A stretch of 61,460 bases of DNA, from the NCBI GenBank assembly GCA_041844835.1, contig JBGZBU010000029.1, positions 1 through 61,460 on the forward strand, written 5' to 3'. The notes beneath the pieces are model-generated. The model did no database searches, was not told the DNA's origin, and saw only the letters and a program-made list of their open reading frames with translations. Numbering within the stretch: the first letter of the stretch is position 1; the number at the start of each line of letters is the position of its first letter. A program made the position numbers and the translations under genes. This DNA is from CAUUCX01 sp041844835. GTDB lineage: Bacteria > Bacillota > Clostridia > Peptostreptococcales > Anaerovoracaceae. Below are positions 1-8,021 of the stretch, in pieces.

Positions 1-205
1 CGGCGATGTGCCGCCGCCTGTTGACGGCGGATCTGACGGCTGCTGAGGCGTCGTATTTCCGCCCGTTGACGGAGGCGTAGTTGTGCCGCTGCCCGGCGCT
101 CCTGGATCTCCCGTTGAAGGAGGTGTGGTCGGCGATGTGCCGCCGCCTGACGAAGATCCTCCGCCTCCCGTTGATGCGCCGCCGCCTGTTGAAGCCCCGC
201 CGCCT
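1..205. repeat. Imperfect direct repeats encoding a Pro/Gly/Thr linker
   Basis: A 20-base block beginning CGGCGATGTGCCG occurs identically at 1-20 and 130-149. Shorter units (CCGCCGCCTGTTGA and relatives) fill 150-205. They encode the PPSTGGG-type linker of the SLH protein on the minus strand. Such tracts change length by slippage or recombination; variation here is inferred, not seen. Confidence 0.7.
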
Positions 206-921
206 GTTGACGGAGCTGCAGGTGCACTCGGCGCAGCTGCTCCGCCTTGTGAATTTTCATCCGCTTTAGCGGCGGATTTTTTTGAATCTCCGGCAGGCTC
301 ACCCGGCTTCCCGTCATACTTCTTAAATCTATCCATTGTAACCACGGATTCCGCACGTGATATCTGATTATTTACGTGCAATCCGCCATCCGCATATCCC
401 TTTATAATTTTTGCACTATAAAGAGCTGCCACACTGTCTGCAGCCCACGCCGGAACTTCTTTCAAAATCTTTTCATCCGTCGTTTTTTCAGGGGTTATTT
501 TATTCGCACGCACCAGCATCACACACGCTTCAGCCCGCGTTATAGGAGAATTTCCTCTAAATGTATTATCCTCGTACCCCTTGATGTACCCATTGCTTAT
601 CGCTGTCTGAAGCTGCTTGTAATACCAATCATCGCTTTTCACATCCTTAAATGATATATCGGATGTCCCAGTTAATTTAAAAGTCTCATTCAAAACCGTC
701 AAAAACTCCGCTCTCGTAATTTTGTTATCCGGTTTGAATGTGCTGTCGCCGTATCCTTTTATATAGCCTTGCTCATGAAAAAGCTGGATGGAATCTTTCG
801 CCCAATGTTTCTCCAAGTCTGCATATTTTACTTGTTCATCCGCCGCCGCGAGCGAAGTTCCCGCAAGCAAAAACGCGACAGCAACAAATCCCGTCGCAAT
901 ATTTTTTAATTTTCTGATCAT
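1..921 (-). CDS. S-layer homology (SLH) domain surface protein, C-terminus outside window
   Basis: Open frame of 307 codons running off the left edge, from ATG at 921. Residues 1-27 form a signal peptide (MIRK, hydrophobic core, SLAAA). Three SLH repeats follow, at about 32-80, 85-140 and 145-200. Each has the family's Y(I/A)KGY core and an I-(T/S)RAE motif (ITRAE, ITRAE, ISRAE). SLH triplets anchor exported proteins non-covalently to secondary cell-wall polymer, so this is a wall-bound protein. From about residue 205 it becomes a low-complexity Pro/Gly/Ser/Thr linker (STGGG and PPSTG blocks). The effector part, and so the function, lies outside the window. It sits 17 bases after the small membrane protein gene at 939-1439 and may share its transcript. 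Confidence 0.9.
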   Translation of the reverse strand, partial: MIRKLKNIATGFVAVAFLLAGTSLAAADEQVKYADLEKHWAKDSIQLFHEQGYIKGYGDSTFKPDNKITRAEFLTVLNETFKLTGTSDISFKDVKSDDWYYKQLQTAISNGYIKGYEDNTFRGNSPITRAEACVMLVRANKITPEKTTDEKILKEVPAWAADSVAALYSAKIIKGYADGGLHVNNQISRAESVVTMDRFKKYDGKPGEPAGDSKKSAAKADENSQGGAAAPSAPAAPSTGGGASTGGGASTGGGGSSSGGGTSPTTPPSTGDPGAPGSGTTTPPSTGGNTTPQQPSDPPSTGGGTSP

Positions 922-938
922 AAATACCCCCTAAACGA

Positions 939-1439
939 TTAACTCTTTTTTTTCTTTTGAGCAGGTCTGCTCTTTCCTTTATTCCTACCCGCGGAGTGCG
1001 GTATATATTCACCGTCTTTACGTGCAAGCGCGATATTTTTACGCCCTCCTTCATAGGGGAGCGGTATATCCAGTTTTTTTCGCTTTATGGCCTCATAAAG
1101 TTCCTGCTTCGCCTTTATCGAAACATGCGCCGAATCATTGATGGTCCGATAGGAAGCCGTGATATAATCTTTGCCGAAAATCCTCTTTACATCAAACGAC
1201 TTATTTAAATTTCTCGCAAGTTCCGTCACGCTCTCATCACTCGGTTCGTGCTCGGCTTTGTAAAAGCATTTCCGCAGTTTTCTGATCATGATTGCCAAAT
1301 AAATTATGACGCCGATAACTATATATGGCAGCAGATTTCTCAAATATAATCTTATGTAATACCCTGTCCCCTCTTTTGGAAGCAAAAAGAATAATAAAAT
1401 CAGCAATAACAGCATCAGAATCGTTCTGTTTCTACGCAT
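939..1439 (-). CDS. Small membrane protein of unknown function
   Basis: Not recognised. The 166 residues begin with an Arg-rich start (MRRNR). Two hydrophobic segments follow, at about 7-20 (leucine-rich) and 36-52, separated by a short loop containing KEGTGYY. The remainder, about 110 residues, is charged and soluble and ends in a strongly basic tail (KKKKS). The predicted form is an inner-membrane protein with a cytoplasmic basic domain. Its start overlaps the end of tcdA by 8 bases, so the two are probably translationally coupled. No family motif could be identified. Confidence 0.7.
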   Translation of the reverse strand: MRRNRTILMLLLLILLFFLLPKEGTGYYIRLYLRNLLPYIVIGVIIYLAIMIRKLRKCFYKAEHEPSDESVTELARNLNKSFDVKRIFGKDYITASYRTINDSAHVSIKAKQELYEAIKRKKLDIPLPYEGGRKNIALARKDGEYIPHSAGRNKGKSRPAQKKKKS

Positions 1440-2133
1440 CGAATCCTCCCGTCAAACCGTTTATTACGAATGAAGCGATCATCAATCCCGCCGCAGGCGG
1501 CACAACCGCAATGCTTGCCGGCGGGCCCACAGCAGATTTCACAGGTCTTTCCGTTGAAAAGAGCACATCGACTTCTGAAATGCCCGCCATTTTCAGTTCA
1601 TGACGCATCTTTCGAGCCAGAGGGCATGTATGCGTCTTTTCAATTTTGTTTATCTCTAATTTCCCGGGATCCAATTTATTGCCCGTTCCCATGCATGAAA
1701 TCACGGGAACATCGCAGTCTGCAGCCTTTTTTATTATAGCAATTTTTGCCTGCACATCATCCACTGCATCCACGATGAAATTGCAATTTTTAAATTCCAT
1801 CCCGCTCAGCGCATCCTGATTCACATCCATACAAAAACTTTCCAGTTCAATATCGGAATTGATGTCTAAAATTCGCGCAGCGGCGGCGTCAGTTTTCCTG
1901 AGGCCGAGCGTGCTGTCAAGAGCATAAATCTGACGATTAATATTGCTTATATCAATAACATCCCGATCAAATATTAGCATCTTGCCTACGCCTGAACGCA
2001 CGAGAGCTTCAACGACATACCCTCCTACACCGCCCAGACCGAAAACCGCAACCCGGCTTTCCCTAAGACGCGCAAACCTATCTTCACCTATGAGACTGAC
2101 TGTTCTCGTAAATTTTGCTTTATTATCCACCAA
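1432..2133 (-). CDS. tcdA: tRNA threonylcarbamoyladenosine dehydratase (TcdA/CsdL, ThiF/E1-like)
   Basis: A 233-residue E1-like protein. It shows the Rossmann ATP-binding motif GLGGVGGYVVEAL at about 32-44, the DxxxxxxNxNRQ segment (DVIDISNINRQ) typical of the ThiF/MoeB/HesA superfamily, and the later SCMGTGNKLDP and VDDV segments. TcdA adenylates and cyclises t6A37 of ANN-decoding tRNAs to ct6A. Length fits TcdA (about 230-270) and is too short for MoeB fused to rhodanese. A C-terminal hydrophobic helix (PPAAGLMIASFVING) resembles the membrane helix of E. coli TcdA. The ATG at 2133 gives a complete N-terminus (FTRTVSLIGEDRF), as in the family. Confidence 0.9.
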   Translation of the reverse strand: MVDNKAKFTRTVSLIGEDRFARLRESRVAVFGLGGVGGYVVEALVRSGVGKMLIFDRDVIDISNINRQIYALDSTLGLRKTDAAAARILDINSDIELESFCMDVNQDALSGMEFKNCNFIVDAVDDVQAKIAIIKKAADCDVPVISCMGTGNKLDPGKLEINKIEKTHTCPLARKMRHELKMAGISEVDVLFSTERPVKSAVGPPASIAVVPPAAGLMIASFVINGLTGGFDA

Positions 2134-2161
2134 AAGTGCCCCCGGGATCTGTTTAAAAGGC

Positions 2162-2356
2162 TTATCTCGTATATGTTATGAGATTTTTGGAAATCTCGCT
2201 GATCGCCACGGTGACCGGTTTGTCGGTATCTGCGGCCTCCGCGTCAAGCGGCGGCAATCCCTCTATAAGATGTCTTGCCCTTTTTGCCGCCAGAATCACA
2301 AGTGTATAGCGGCTGTCCGCCCTTTCCTTGACTTCGTCCTTAGATAAGTACAACAT
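2162..2356 (-). CDS. rpoZ: DNA-directed RNA polymerase omega subunit
   Basis: A 64-residue protein beginning MLYLSKDEV with the conserved omega segment SRYTLVILAAKRARHL, which packs on the beta-prime C-terminus to stabilise RNA polymerase. It directly follows gmk; the gmk stop and rpoZ start share a base (TAATG), the classic gmk-rpoZ pairing of Firmicutes. Short for omega, but the conserved core is complete. Confidence 0.93.
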   Translation of the reverse strand: MLYLSKDEVKERADSRYTLVILAAKRARHLIEGLPPLDAEAADTDKPVTVAISEISKNLITYTR

Positions 2357-2964
2357 TACTTTTCCTCCTTATATTTTTCAATCAGATCTCGTATGTCTGC
2401 AGAAACTCTTGAATGCTCGGCAATTAAAATTGCTTTCAGCCGATTCAATGCTTCGTCTATTTCTCCGTTTATCACGCAATAATCATACTTTTCCACATAG
2501 GAAACTTCATGTAATGTAGCCCCCATTCGGCGCTCAAGCGATTCGGGCGTCTCAGTTCTCCTCCCCGTTATGCGCTTGCGCAATTCAGCCATTGACGGTG
2601 GCAGTATGAATATAAAGACTCCGTCAGGATAGTTTTTCTTAACCTGCAAAGCGCCCTGAATGTCTATGTCTAACAGCAAATCCTGTCCGGAATTTATAAC
2701 ATCCAAAGTTTCCTTAAGAGGAGTTCCATAGTAATTTCCGTATACTTCCGCGTATTCCAAAAAGCCGTTTTGATCTATTCGCTTTTGAAATTCCTGCCTA
2801 TCGACAAAATGATAGCTCGTTCCGTCGATTTCACCGACTCGCGGCGTTCTTGTCGTCATGGATACTGAAAAAACTATATCCATATCCCTGATCAGGCGCT
2901 TAGCAAGCGTCCCCTTGCCCACTCCCGACGGTCCCGAAATTACAAAAAGTCTCCCTCTTCCCAT
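2356..2964 (-). CDS. gmk: Guanylate kinase
   Basis: Phosphorylates GMP to GDP with ATP in cytoplasmic nucleotide metabolism. The 202 residues begin with the P-loop SGPSGVGKGTL at about 10-20. The GMP-binding region follows (TTRTPRVGEIDGTSYHF), then the lid segment RRTETPESLERRM. Length matches the family (about 200). The ATG at 2964 follows a GGGAG ribosome binding site at 8-9 bases. Translationally coupled to rpoZ. An extended -10 promoter lies about 55 bases upstream, so gmk-rpoZ looks like a short transcription unit. Confidence 0.96.
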   Translation of the reverse strand: MGRGRLFVISGPSGVGKGTLAKRLIRDMDIVFSVSMTTRTPRVGEIDGTSYHFVDRQEFQKRIDQNGFLEYAEVYGNYYGTPLKETLDVINSGQDLLLDIDIQGALQVKKNYPDGVFIFILPPSMAELRKRITGRRTETPESLERRMGATLHEVSYVEKYDYCVINGEIDEALNRLKAILIAEHSRVSADIRDLIEKYKEEK

Positions 2965-3016
2965 ATGACTCCCATTTTTCTATGCTGTAAACGCCTCAAA
3001 AACTGTTGTAAAGTTA

Positions 3017-3025
3017 ATTATAACA
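3017..3025 (-). promoter_or_regulatory. Extended -10 promoter for gmk-rpoZ
   Basis: On the minus strand the sequence reads TGTTATAAT, a perfect -10 hexamer with the TGn extension. The -35 match (TTCCAA, 17-base spacing) is weak. A start near 3010 would give a leader of about 45 bases before gmk. Confidence 0.5.
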
Positions 3026-3087
3026 CATATTATGCTGCTTTGGAAGCACCGGGGAACGTCGTATTGAAATTTGCATATCGGACAAAT

Positions 3088-3131
3088 ATAAAAAAAGAGG
3101 ACTCTGCATTCCCCTTTTGCAAAATCCTCTT
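3088..3131 (-). terminator. Rho-independent terminator after the exported protein gene
   Basis: The arms AAGAGGA (3095-3101) and TCCTCTT (3125-3131) pair. Read on the minus strand, the hairpin is followed by TTTTTTTATA. It lies between the gene at 3203-3688 and the gmk promoter. Confidence 0.75.
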
Positions 3132-3202
3132 AAAATACCCCTTTTGAAGATGTATCGGTAATTACTGTTTGTTTACTGATTTTCTATTAATCTTCTTTTC
3201 TA

Positions 3203-3688
3203 TTAATCTTCCAATTTCCACATCTTAAGAAAATACTTGTCTATTTTTGCCCATATTGCGGCATCCTTGGCGTCAATTTTGTCAATAACGGCATACTGTG
3301 CCTCGATTTGAGCGTTAATAGGCTCAAGCTCTTTTACGATGTGTGGAGCTAAAGGCTCTTGTGAGTCAAGCGCAACATACTTGTAAACAATCTTATCAGA
3401 AGCCTTGTACAGTTCTTTCAGTTTTGCGTAATATGGCGCCTTTGCTTTCTCGGATGCAATAAGCTGATTTTTCTCGGCTTTTGTAAGAAAATCAAATCCT
3501 TTCAGCATCTCCTGCATGCTCTTTACAGCCTGGGCCTCATAGCTTACACTGCTTATTACGGCATTACTTGGCGCAGCGGGTGCTGACGCCTGATCGGCTG
3601 CCGCAAATATTGTTCCCGAGAACAAAGCCGCTGTAATCACACTTGCCGTCACCAATTTCTTCGATTTGTTAAAAACATCTCTTTTCAT
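3203..3688 (-). CDS. Small exported protein of unknown function
   Basis: Not recognised. 161 residues with a clear signal peptide: basic MKRDVFNKSKK, hydrophobic core, cleavage probably near FAAADQASA at about 30-35. An Ala/Pro-rich spacer follows, then a lysine-rich, mostly helical domain with repeated short helices (KAEKNQLIASEKAKAPYYAKL, AQIEAQYAVIDKI). Cysteine is absent. It ends WKLED. The gene stands alone with its own terminator and a strong AAAGGAGG ribosome binding site. Its leader contains an 11-base inverted repeat (3711-3781). A secreted or wall-associated helical protein is the most that can be said. Confidence 0.75.
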   Translation of the reverse strand: MKRDVFNKSKKLVTASVITAALFSGTIFAAADQASAPAAPSNAVISSVSYEAQAVKSMQEMLKGFDFLTKAEKNQLIASEKAKAPYYAKLKELYKASDKIVYKYVALDSQEPLAPHIVKELEPINAQIEAQYAVIDKIDAKDAAIWAKIDKYFLKMWKLED

Positions 3689-3710
3689 CTTCCAATCCTC
3701 CTTTTGAATA

Positions 3711-3781
3711 TGGTTTTGTATGTATTTGGTAAGGTTTCCGCGGGCCCCGCATCTTCCCCGTGACTATACTATACAAAACCA
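3711..3781 (-). promoter_or_regulatory. Leader of the exported-protein gene with 11-base inverted repeat
   Basis: TGGTTTTGTAT at 3711-3721 and ATACAAAACCA at 3771-3781 are exact inverted copies, 49 bases apart. On the minus strand, the upstream arm overlaps a TATAGT -10-like element (TTGTATAGTATAG). The downstream arm ends just before the AAAGGAGG ribosome binding site. A GC-rich palindrome (GCGGGGCCCGC) lies between them. It could fold as a long leader hairpin or act as paired operators. Confidence 0.5.
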
Positions 3782-3859
3782 ATTCACGAAAAATCACCTT
3801 GAAAATCGTGCAAATTTGAGTAGAAAGTGTGGCAAAATTGCGGCAAAAGCATGATGTGC

Positions 3860-5272
3860 CTATTTGTGCTTGGGAAGCAGGACTGTAAATGAGGTCAGAC
3901 CGTCTTCATTTGATACGGAAATCTCGCCGCCATGTTTAAGTATTATTTCCTGCGCAAGAGATAAGCCTATTCCGAAATTCCCGTTTACCCCCTTATAAAA
4001 CCTGGTAAAAATATGCGGTTTATCTTCTTCTGCAATCCCTGCTCCGTCATTCATTATCTTTATCATCACCACATCCGAATCCGCAAAGCATAAAATGCGA
4101 ATCAGTTTATCGGCATACTTTACGGCATTGATCAGCATGTTGGAGAGTGCGCACGAGATCCATTCTTCATCCGCCCGCATCCTTTCACCGACTATTTCAA
4201 AGCGATGCTCGATTTTCACACCTCGGATATCGGCCGCGGCTTTTATTTCCCATAAACAATCGTATAGCAGTTCCTTTATATCAACATCTTCATAATTGAG
4301 ATTATCATTTATGCTTTCAAACTTCGACAACAACAAAATCCCGTCCACGAGCGCCGACATCTTATTGCTCTCTTTTAAAATTATGTCCGCCGCCTGCAGC
4401 GGATCCTTTAAAACGCCTGTACTCACACCCTCCGCATAACCCTGAATGGACATCAGCGGCGTGCGCAATTCATGTGAAGCGTTTTGAAAAAATATTTTTC
4501 GGCTTTCCTCAGCCGCGTCTATTTTGTCGGACATATCCCTGACCGCAGATGCAATGCTGTTGAATTCCGCGTATGGCAGCTTCTTGAAATGCGGCAGGGG
4601 TTCACGCCTTCCCACCGCCGATATGTATTTGTCCAATTTCACGAACGAACTGTCAATGCGTTTTGCCATATTTAAAATCAAAAAAAGTGCCAGCAAGCCG
4701 GAAACGAGAGTCAGAATTATAAGGGTTTTATTCAATGCATTAAGGAATTTTTGCATCGGAGTTATGTTTGCCGATACCAGCACTGTATACATGGCTGAGG
4801 CGGGTTCATCACTTCTTGCAACTATATCGACCGCCAATTCCCCCCAATATTTTTTAGCGGCAACGCCGTATACATTATCATTTATCTCCACTTTTGTGAT
4901 CTTGCCGTCCGCTGAAATTGCTGAATCTTCACTGAAACAGCGCGCAATTTCACTCGCGTATTCAGCTTCACTGTCGGAACGCCACGGCTCATGCGGGAAT
5001 ACCAAATTGCGCTGATCATCGAAGATCAAATACTCCGTCGGAATAATGAACTGCGCATCATCTTCGACTCCGCCCGTCTGCGCCTCCGCATACCAGCTGT
5101 CCAAAAATGCAAATTTTCCGTCTATAGCTTTTCCCGTTTCCTTATCAATATACTGCTGTATCACAAAGTTGAAAGAAATAAGAATCATGCAGAATGATAT
5201 AAAAATCAGACCGGTGGGAACGAGAAATAGATTCAATTTCAGGCTTTCGCGCAAACGCTTGATACGCAACAT
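3860..5272 (-). CDS. Membrane sensor histidine kinase
   Basis: A 470-residue two-component kinase. A first TM helix lies at about 13-35 (LNLFLVPTG...), followed by an extracytoplasmic sensor region of about 140 residues. A second TM (LIILTLVSGLLALFLIL) and a HAMP-like linker follow. HisKA has phosphoacceptor His in NASHELRTPLMSI. HATPase has the N box NMLINAVKY and G boxes NDGAGIAEED and GNFGIGLSL. The ATG at 5272 is chosen because AAAGGCGAG lies 7 bases upstream and the response regulator stops 4 bases before it; a longer frame would overlap the regulator. The signal is unknown. Confidence 0.93.
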   Translation of the reverse strand: MLRIKRLRESLKLNLFLVPTGLIFISFCMILISFNFVIQQYIDKETGKAIDGKFAFLDSWYAEAQTGGVEDDAQFIIPTEYLIFDDQRNLVFPHEPWRSDSEAEYASEIARCFSEDSAISADGKITKVEINDNVYGVAAKKYWGELAVDIVARSDEPASAMYTVLVSANITPMQKFLNALNKTLIILTLVSGLLALFLILNMAKRIDSSFVKLDKYISAVGRREPLPHFKKLPYAEFNSIASAVRDMSDKIDAAEESRKIFFQNASHELRTPLMSIQGYAEGVSTGVLKDPLQAADIILKESNKMSALVDGILLLSKFESINDNLNYEDVDIKELLYDCLWEIKAAADIRGVKIEHRFEIVGERMRADEEWISCALSNMLINAVKYADKLIRILCFADSDVVMIKIMNDGAGIAEEDKPHIFTRFYKGVNGNFGIGLSLAQEIILKHGGEISVSNEDGLTSFTVLLPKHK

Positions 5273-5276
5273 ATTT

Positions 5277-5996
5277 TCACTCGCCTTTCGTATTTTTCTC
5301 ATTCTCCGCATCGTAATTGCCGAGTTTAAAACCGAAACCCCAAACCGTTTCAATGGACACCATGCTCCGCATATCCCTCATTTTTTTGCGCAAACGCTTG
5401 ATCGTATCATCGGTAACCCGCGTTTCCACATCACTTGCGTATCCCCACACCGCGCTTAGAAGTTCTTCGCGGGAAACCGCGTGATCCTTGTTCTCCATCA
5501 TGTACTGCAGCAAATTATATTCCGTTCCCGTAAGCTTGAATTCCTCCTGCTTTACATACGCGGTTTTTCGACGGGGAATCAGTCTCAGATCTCCGTAATC
5601 AAGTTCGGAATTGCCCGAATCGCTTTGTTTGGGAGCAATCCTTTTAAGTATTGCCTTTACCCTCATAGTCAATTTTACGGGAGAAAACGGTTTAGTAAAA
5701 TAATCATCACATCCAAGCGTAAATCCTGTAATGTAATCCGCGTCCGTATCCCTTGCTGTCAGGATAATAATGGGTACATCCGATTTCTTTCTCAGCGCCG
5801 TACATGCACTGAGTCCGTCCATTCCCGGCATCATTATATCCAAAATCACAAGATCCGCCGGCTGCTCGGAAAACGCGTCCACAAGAGTATCCCCGCGATC
5901 GAAAATCCGAACCTGAAATCCCTCATCCTCCAAAAAAGATTGGATCAGCTCCCTTATATTTTTTTCATCATCCGCCACATATATCAAACTGCTCAT
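5277..5996 (-). CDS. OmpR/PhoB-family response regulator
   Basis: A 239-residue partner of the kinase at 3860-5272. The receiver domain (1-120) has acidic pocket DDE, phosphoacceptor Asp in LVILDIMMPGMDG, the conserved Thr of ILTAR and Lys of FTKPFSP. The winged-helix DNA-binding domain (about 135-230) has LTGTEYNLLQYM and the recognition region DDTIKRLRKKM. The ATG at 5996 is preferred over a GTG at 6005 because AGAGGAAG sits 8 bases before the ATG but abuts the GTG. Located 15 bases after coaB and just before the kinase. Confidence 0.93.
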   Translation of the reverse strand: MSSLIYVADDEKNIRELIQSFLEDEGFQVRIFDRGDTLVDAFSEQPADLVILDIMMPGMDGLSACTALRKKSDVPIIILTARDTDADYITGFTLGCDDYFTKPFSPVKLTMRVKAILKRIAPKQSDSGNSELDYGDLRLIPRRKTAYVKQEEFKLTGTEYNLLQYMMENKDHAVSREELLSAVWGYASDVETRVTDDTIKRLRKKMRDMRSMVSIETVWGFGFKLGNYDAENEKNTKGE

Positions 5997-6011
5997 AATT
6001 CGCACTTCCTC

Positions 6012-6773
6012 TTATCTGACATGCTCGGCAACGAAATTACACACATCGGAAACATCATGCAGCACTTTCCCCGTATATCCGCCCGGCGATACGAGATATC
6101 TCTCGGAATTTCCGGCTCGCAAATCAGCCAAATCGTTTGCCATAACGAAATCCACCTCGTTCTTTCCGCATAACCGCATGGCAACATCAAACAATTCATC
6201 CTTGGGGACATTTTCAAGCAGTTTGCACCCGATAATCAGCGCGTCCGGGTACCACTTCCTCAAATGTGAAATAATTTTAGGCGTCAGACAAAGCTTTACC
6301 GTCAGATTTTTCTGATAGCTGCTGATCTTTGAGCTGCTGTCGATCATATAGCGGCTGCCGTCTTCCATAAGACGCAAAATATCCTCCGGCGATTCAATCT
6401 TTCCGTCGCGCATATCTTTATATATTTCTTCCGCAAGATCTTCCATCAAAAACGAAAAATCCGCCGCGTAATCTCCCACTGCCGCCGCATGAATCAGCGC
6501 CGAACACCTATCGCCTTTCAAATTTTTCAGCGCATCAAGCATCTCAAGCGTTGTCTCCACCCGCACTATCTTTACAGATCCCGTTAAAATATACTCATCC
6601 AGCGCGGATATATCCACGCTGTGATTTAATATCATACTCACATCAAAACCCATATGTGCGAATTGCGCACCCAATGCCGCCGGAAAGCGACCCGTGGACA
6701 TATTGGTTATTTTCATCACCTCATCAATGGGTTCGTTCGTAGGTCCCCCTGTAATTATTATATGCTTATTCAC
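6012..6773 (-). CDS. coaB: Stand-alone phosphopantothenate-cysteine ligase (CoaB)
   Basis: About 254 residues matching the CoaB half of CoaBC. N-terminal nucleotide-binding signature ITGGPTNEPIDEV, the segment ITNMSTGRFPAALG, then HAAAVGDYA, and the C-terminal substrate region with VMANDLADLR. It joins cysteine to 4'-phosphopantothenate in coenzyme A synthesis. The decarboxylase (CoaC) domain is absent, as in lineages with separate genes. A GTG at 6773 with GGAGG five bases upstream gives MNKHIIITGG; a TTG 12 bases further out is less likely. Lies between hisS (15-base gap) and the two-component pair. Confidence 0.85.
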   Translation of the reverse strand: MNKHIIITGGPTNEPIDEVMKITNMSTGRFPAALGAQFAHMGFDVSMILNHSVDISALDEYILTGSVKIVRVETTLEMLDALKNLKGDRCSALIHAAAVGDYAADFSFLMEDLAEEIYKDMRDGKIESPEDILRLMEDGSRYMIDSSSKISSYQKNLTVKLCLTPKIISHLRKWYPDALIIGCKLLENVPKDELFDVAMRLCGKNEVDFVMANDLADLRAGNSERYLVSPGGYTGKVLHDVSDVCNFVAEHVR

Positions 6774-6788
6774 AATCCCCTCCAACTT

Positions 6789-8021
6789 TTAAAATTCTTT
6801 TTCAGGTTTTTCCGCACCCAACACATGGCAGCCCTTGAATCCCTGTGCTTCCAATTTTGCAAACAACTTGCCGAGTTTTGCGGGTTTTTCAAAGAGTGCG
6901 ACATCATAATCGGCTCTAAGCTCATCCGCTTTTTTTATTGCTTTTATTATATCATTTTCCTCATAAACGACAGCGTATTTATCTCTGACTCCCGGCACCT
7001 TGATACCGCGCTCAAGCAATATGCTCGCGATTCTTTCAAAACCTATCGATATCCCCACTGCAGGAACGGTTTCTCCCAAAAACTTTCCAACCATGTTGTC
7101 ATATCTTCCGCCCCCGCCGATAGAGCTTCCGAAATCCAGGCTTTCAACCTCAAAGACACTGCCCGTATAATAGCCCTGACCACGCACTAAAGACATATCA
7201 AAAATCGTTTCAAAACGCCCCTCGGCTATGATGTTCATACTGTCGATAATTCGCTCCATATTGTTCGCATACTGCGGATTGTCGCAATATTTTTTCACAT
7301 CCGTCGGTGTAAGCGGTCCTTCTCCGATTATCGCCGCAAGTCGATCTACCGCGCTTTTCGGCATGGATTTCTCAAGTAATTCCACAGTAACCCCGTCAAC
7401 ACCTATTTTATCCAGTTTATCAAAACTTATGCATACCCCGGGCAGAGATTCCTTGGGAAATCCTATATTCTCAAGCATGCTGTTTAAAATTCTTCTGTCA
7501 TTTATCCTGAATTTGAAATTCGATATCCCTATCGCAAGCAATGTTTTTGCGCAGATATCAAGCAATTCTATTTCCACATTTATTCCTTCGGCATTTATGA
7601 CATCTATATCGCATTGCATGAACTGGCGCATTCTGCCCTTTTGCGGCCTTTCCGCTCTGAACACTTCCCCAATCTGTATAACTTTAAATGGTGAATTCAG
7701 TTCGTTCCTATGCGCAGCATAGTATCGAACAAGCGGCAATGTCAAATCATAACGCAAACCCATATCCGCAAGTTCATTAAATTCTCCTCTTTCAAGACTA
7801 TTCTTTAATTTATCTCCCCTTTTCATGATCTTGAAAATCAGGCTCAGGTTTTCACCGCCATCGCTATTGTCAAGATTCTCTATATCCTCCAGCATGGGCG
7901 TAGCGATTCGTTCAAAGCCGTTTGCCTGATATACCGACAGAATCGTCGACGACAGGTAATCCCTGATTATCATCTCCGACGGCAGAAAATCACTGGTCCC
8001 CTTTACAGAATTCTTTTTCAT
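6789..8021 (-). CDS. hisS: Histidyl-tRNA synthetase
   Basis: A 410-residue class II synthetase. The N-terminus KGTSDFLP is typical. Motif 2 is FRAERPQKGRMRQF. The histidine-specific segment RGQGYYTGSVFE and motif 3 (GISIGFERI) are both present, so this is the aminoacylating enzyme rather than the HisZ regulator. The anticodon-binding C-terminus is somewhat short and ends HVLGAEKPEKEF. Its start shares a base with the addB stop (TAATG), so it is translationally coupled to addB. A separate hisZ is present at the right edge of the window. Confidence 0.92.
   Translation of the reverse strand: MKKNSVKGTSDFLPSEMIIRDYLSSTILSVYQANGFERIATPMLEDIENLDNSDGGENLSLIFKIMKRGDKLKNSLERGEFNELADMGLRYDLTLPLVRYYAAHRNELNSPFKVIQIGEVFRAERPQKGRMRQFMQCDIDVINAEGINVEIELLDICAKTLLAIGISNFKFRINDRRILNSMLENIGFPKESLPGVCISFDKLDKIGVDGVTVELLEKSMPKSAVDRLAAIIGEGPLTPTDVKKYCDNPQYANNMERIIDSMNIIAEGRFETIFDMSLVRGQGYYTGSVFEVESLDFGSSIGGGGRYDNMVGKFLGETVPAVGISIGFERIASILLERGIKVPGVRDKYAVVYEENDIIKAIKKADELRADYDVALFEKPAKLGKLFAKLEAQGFKGCHVLGAEKPEKEF

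Noticed and set aside
83..367. Proline-rich plus-strand frame
   Set aside because: Antisense shadow of the SLH protein linker; no ribosome binding site and composition explained by the opposite strand.
6789..8021. HisZ rather than HisS
   Set aside because: It retains the RGxxYYTG histidine-binding motif, motif 2 arginines and a C-terminal domain. A better HisZ is found next to hisG.
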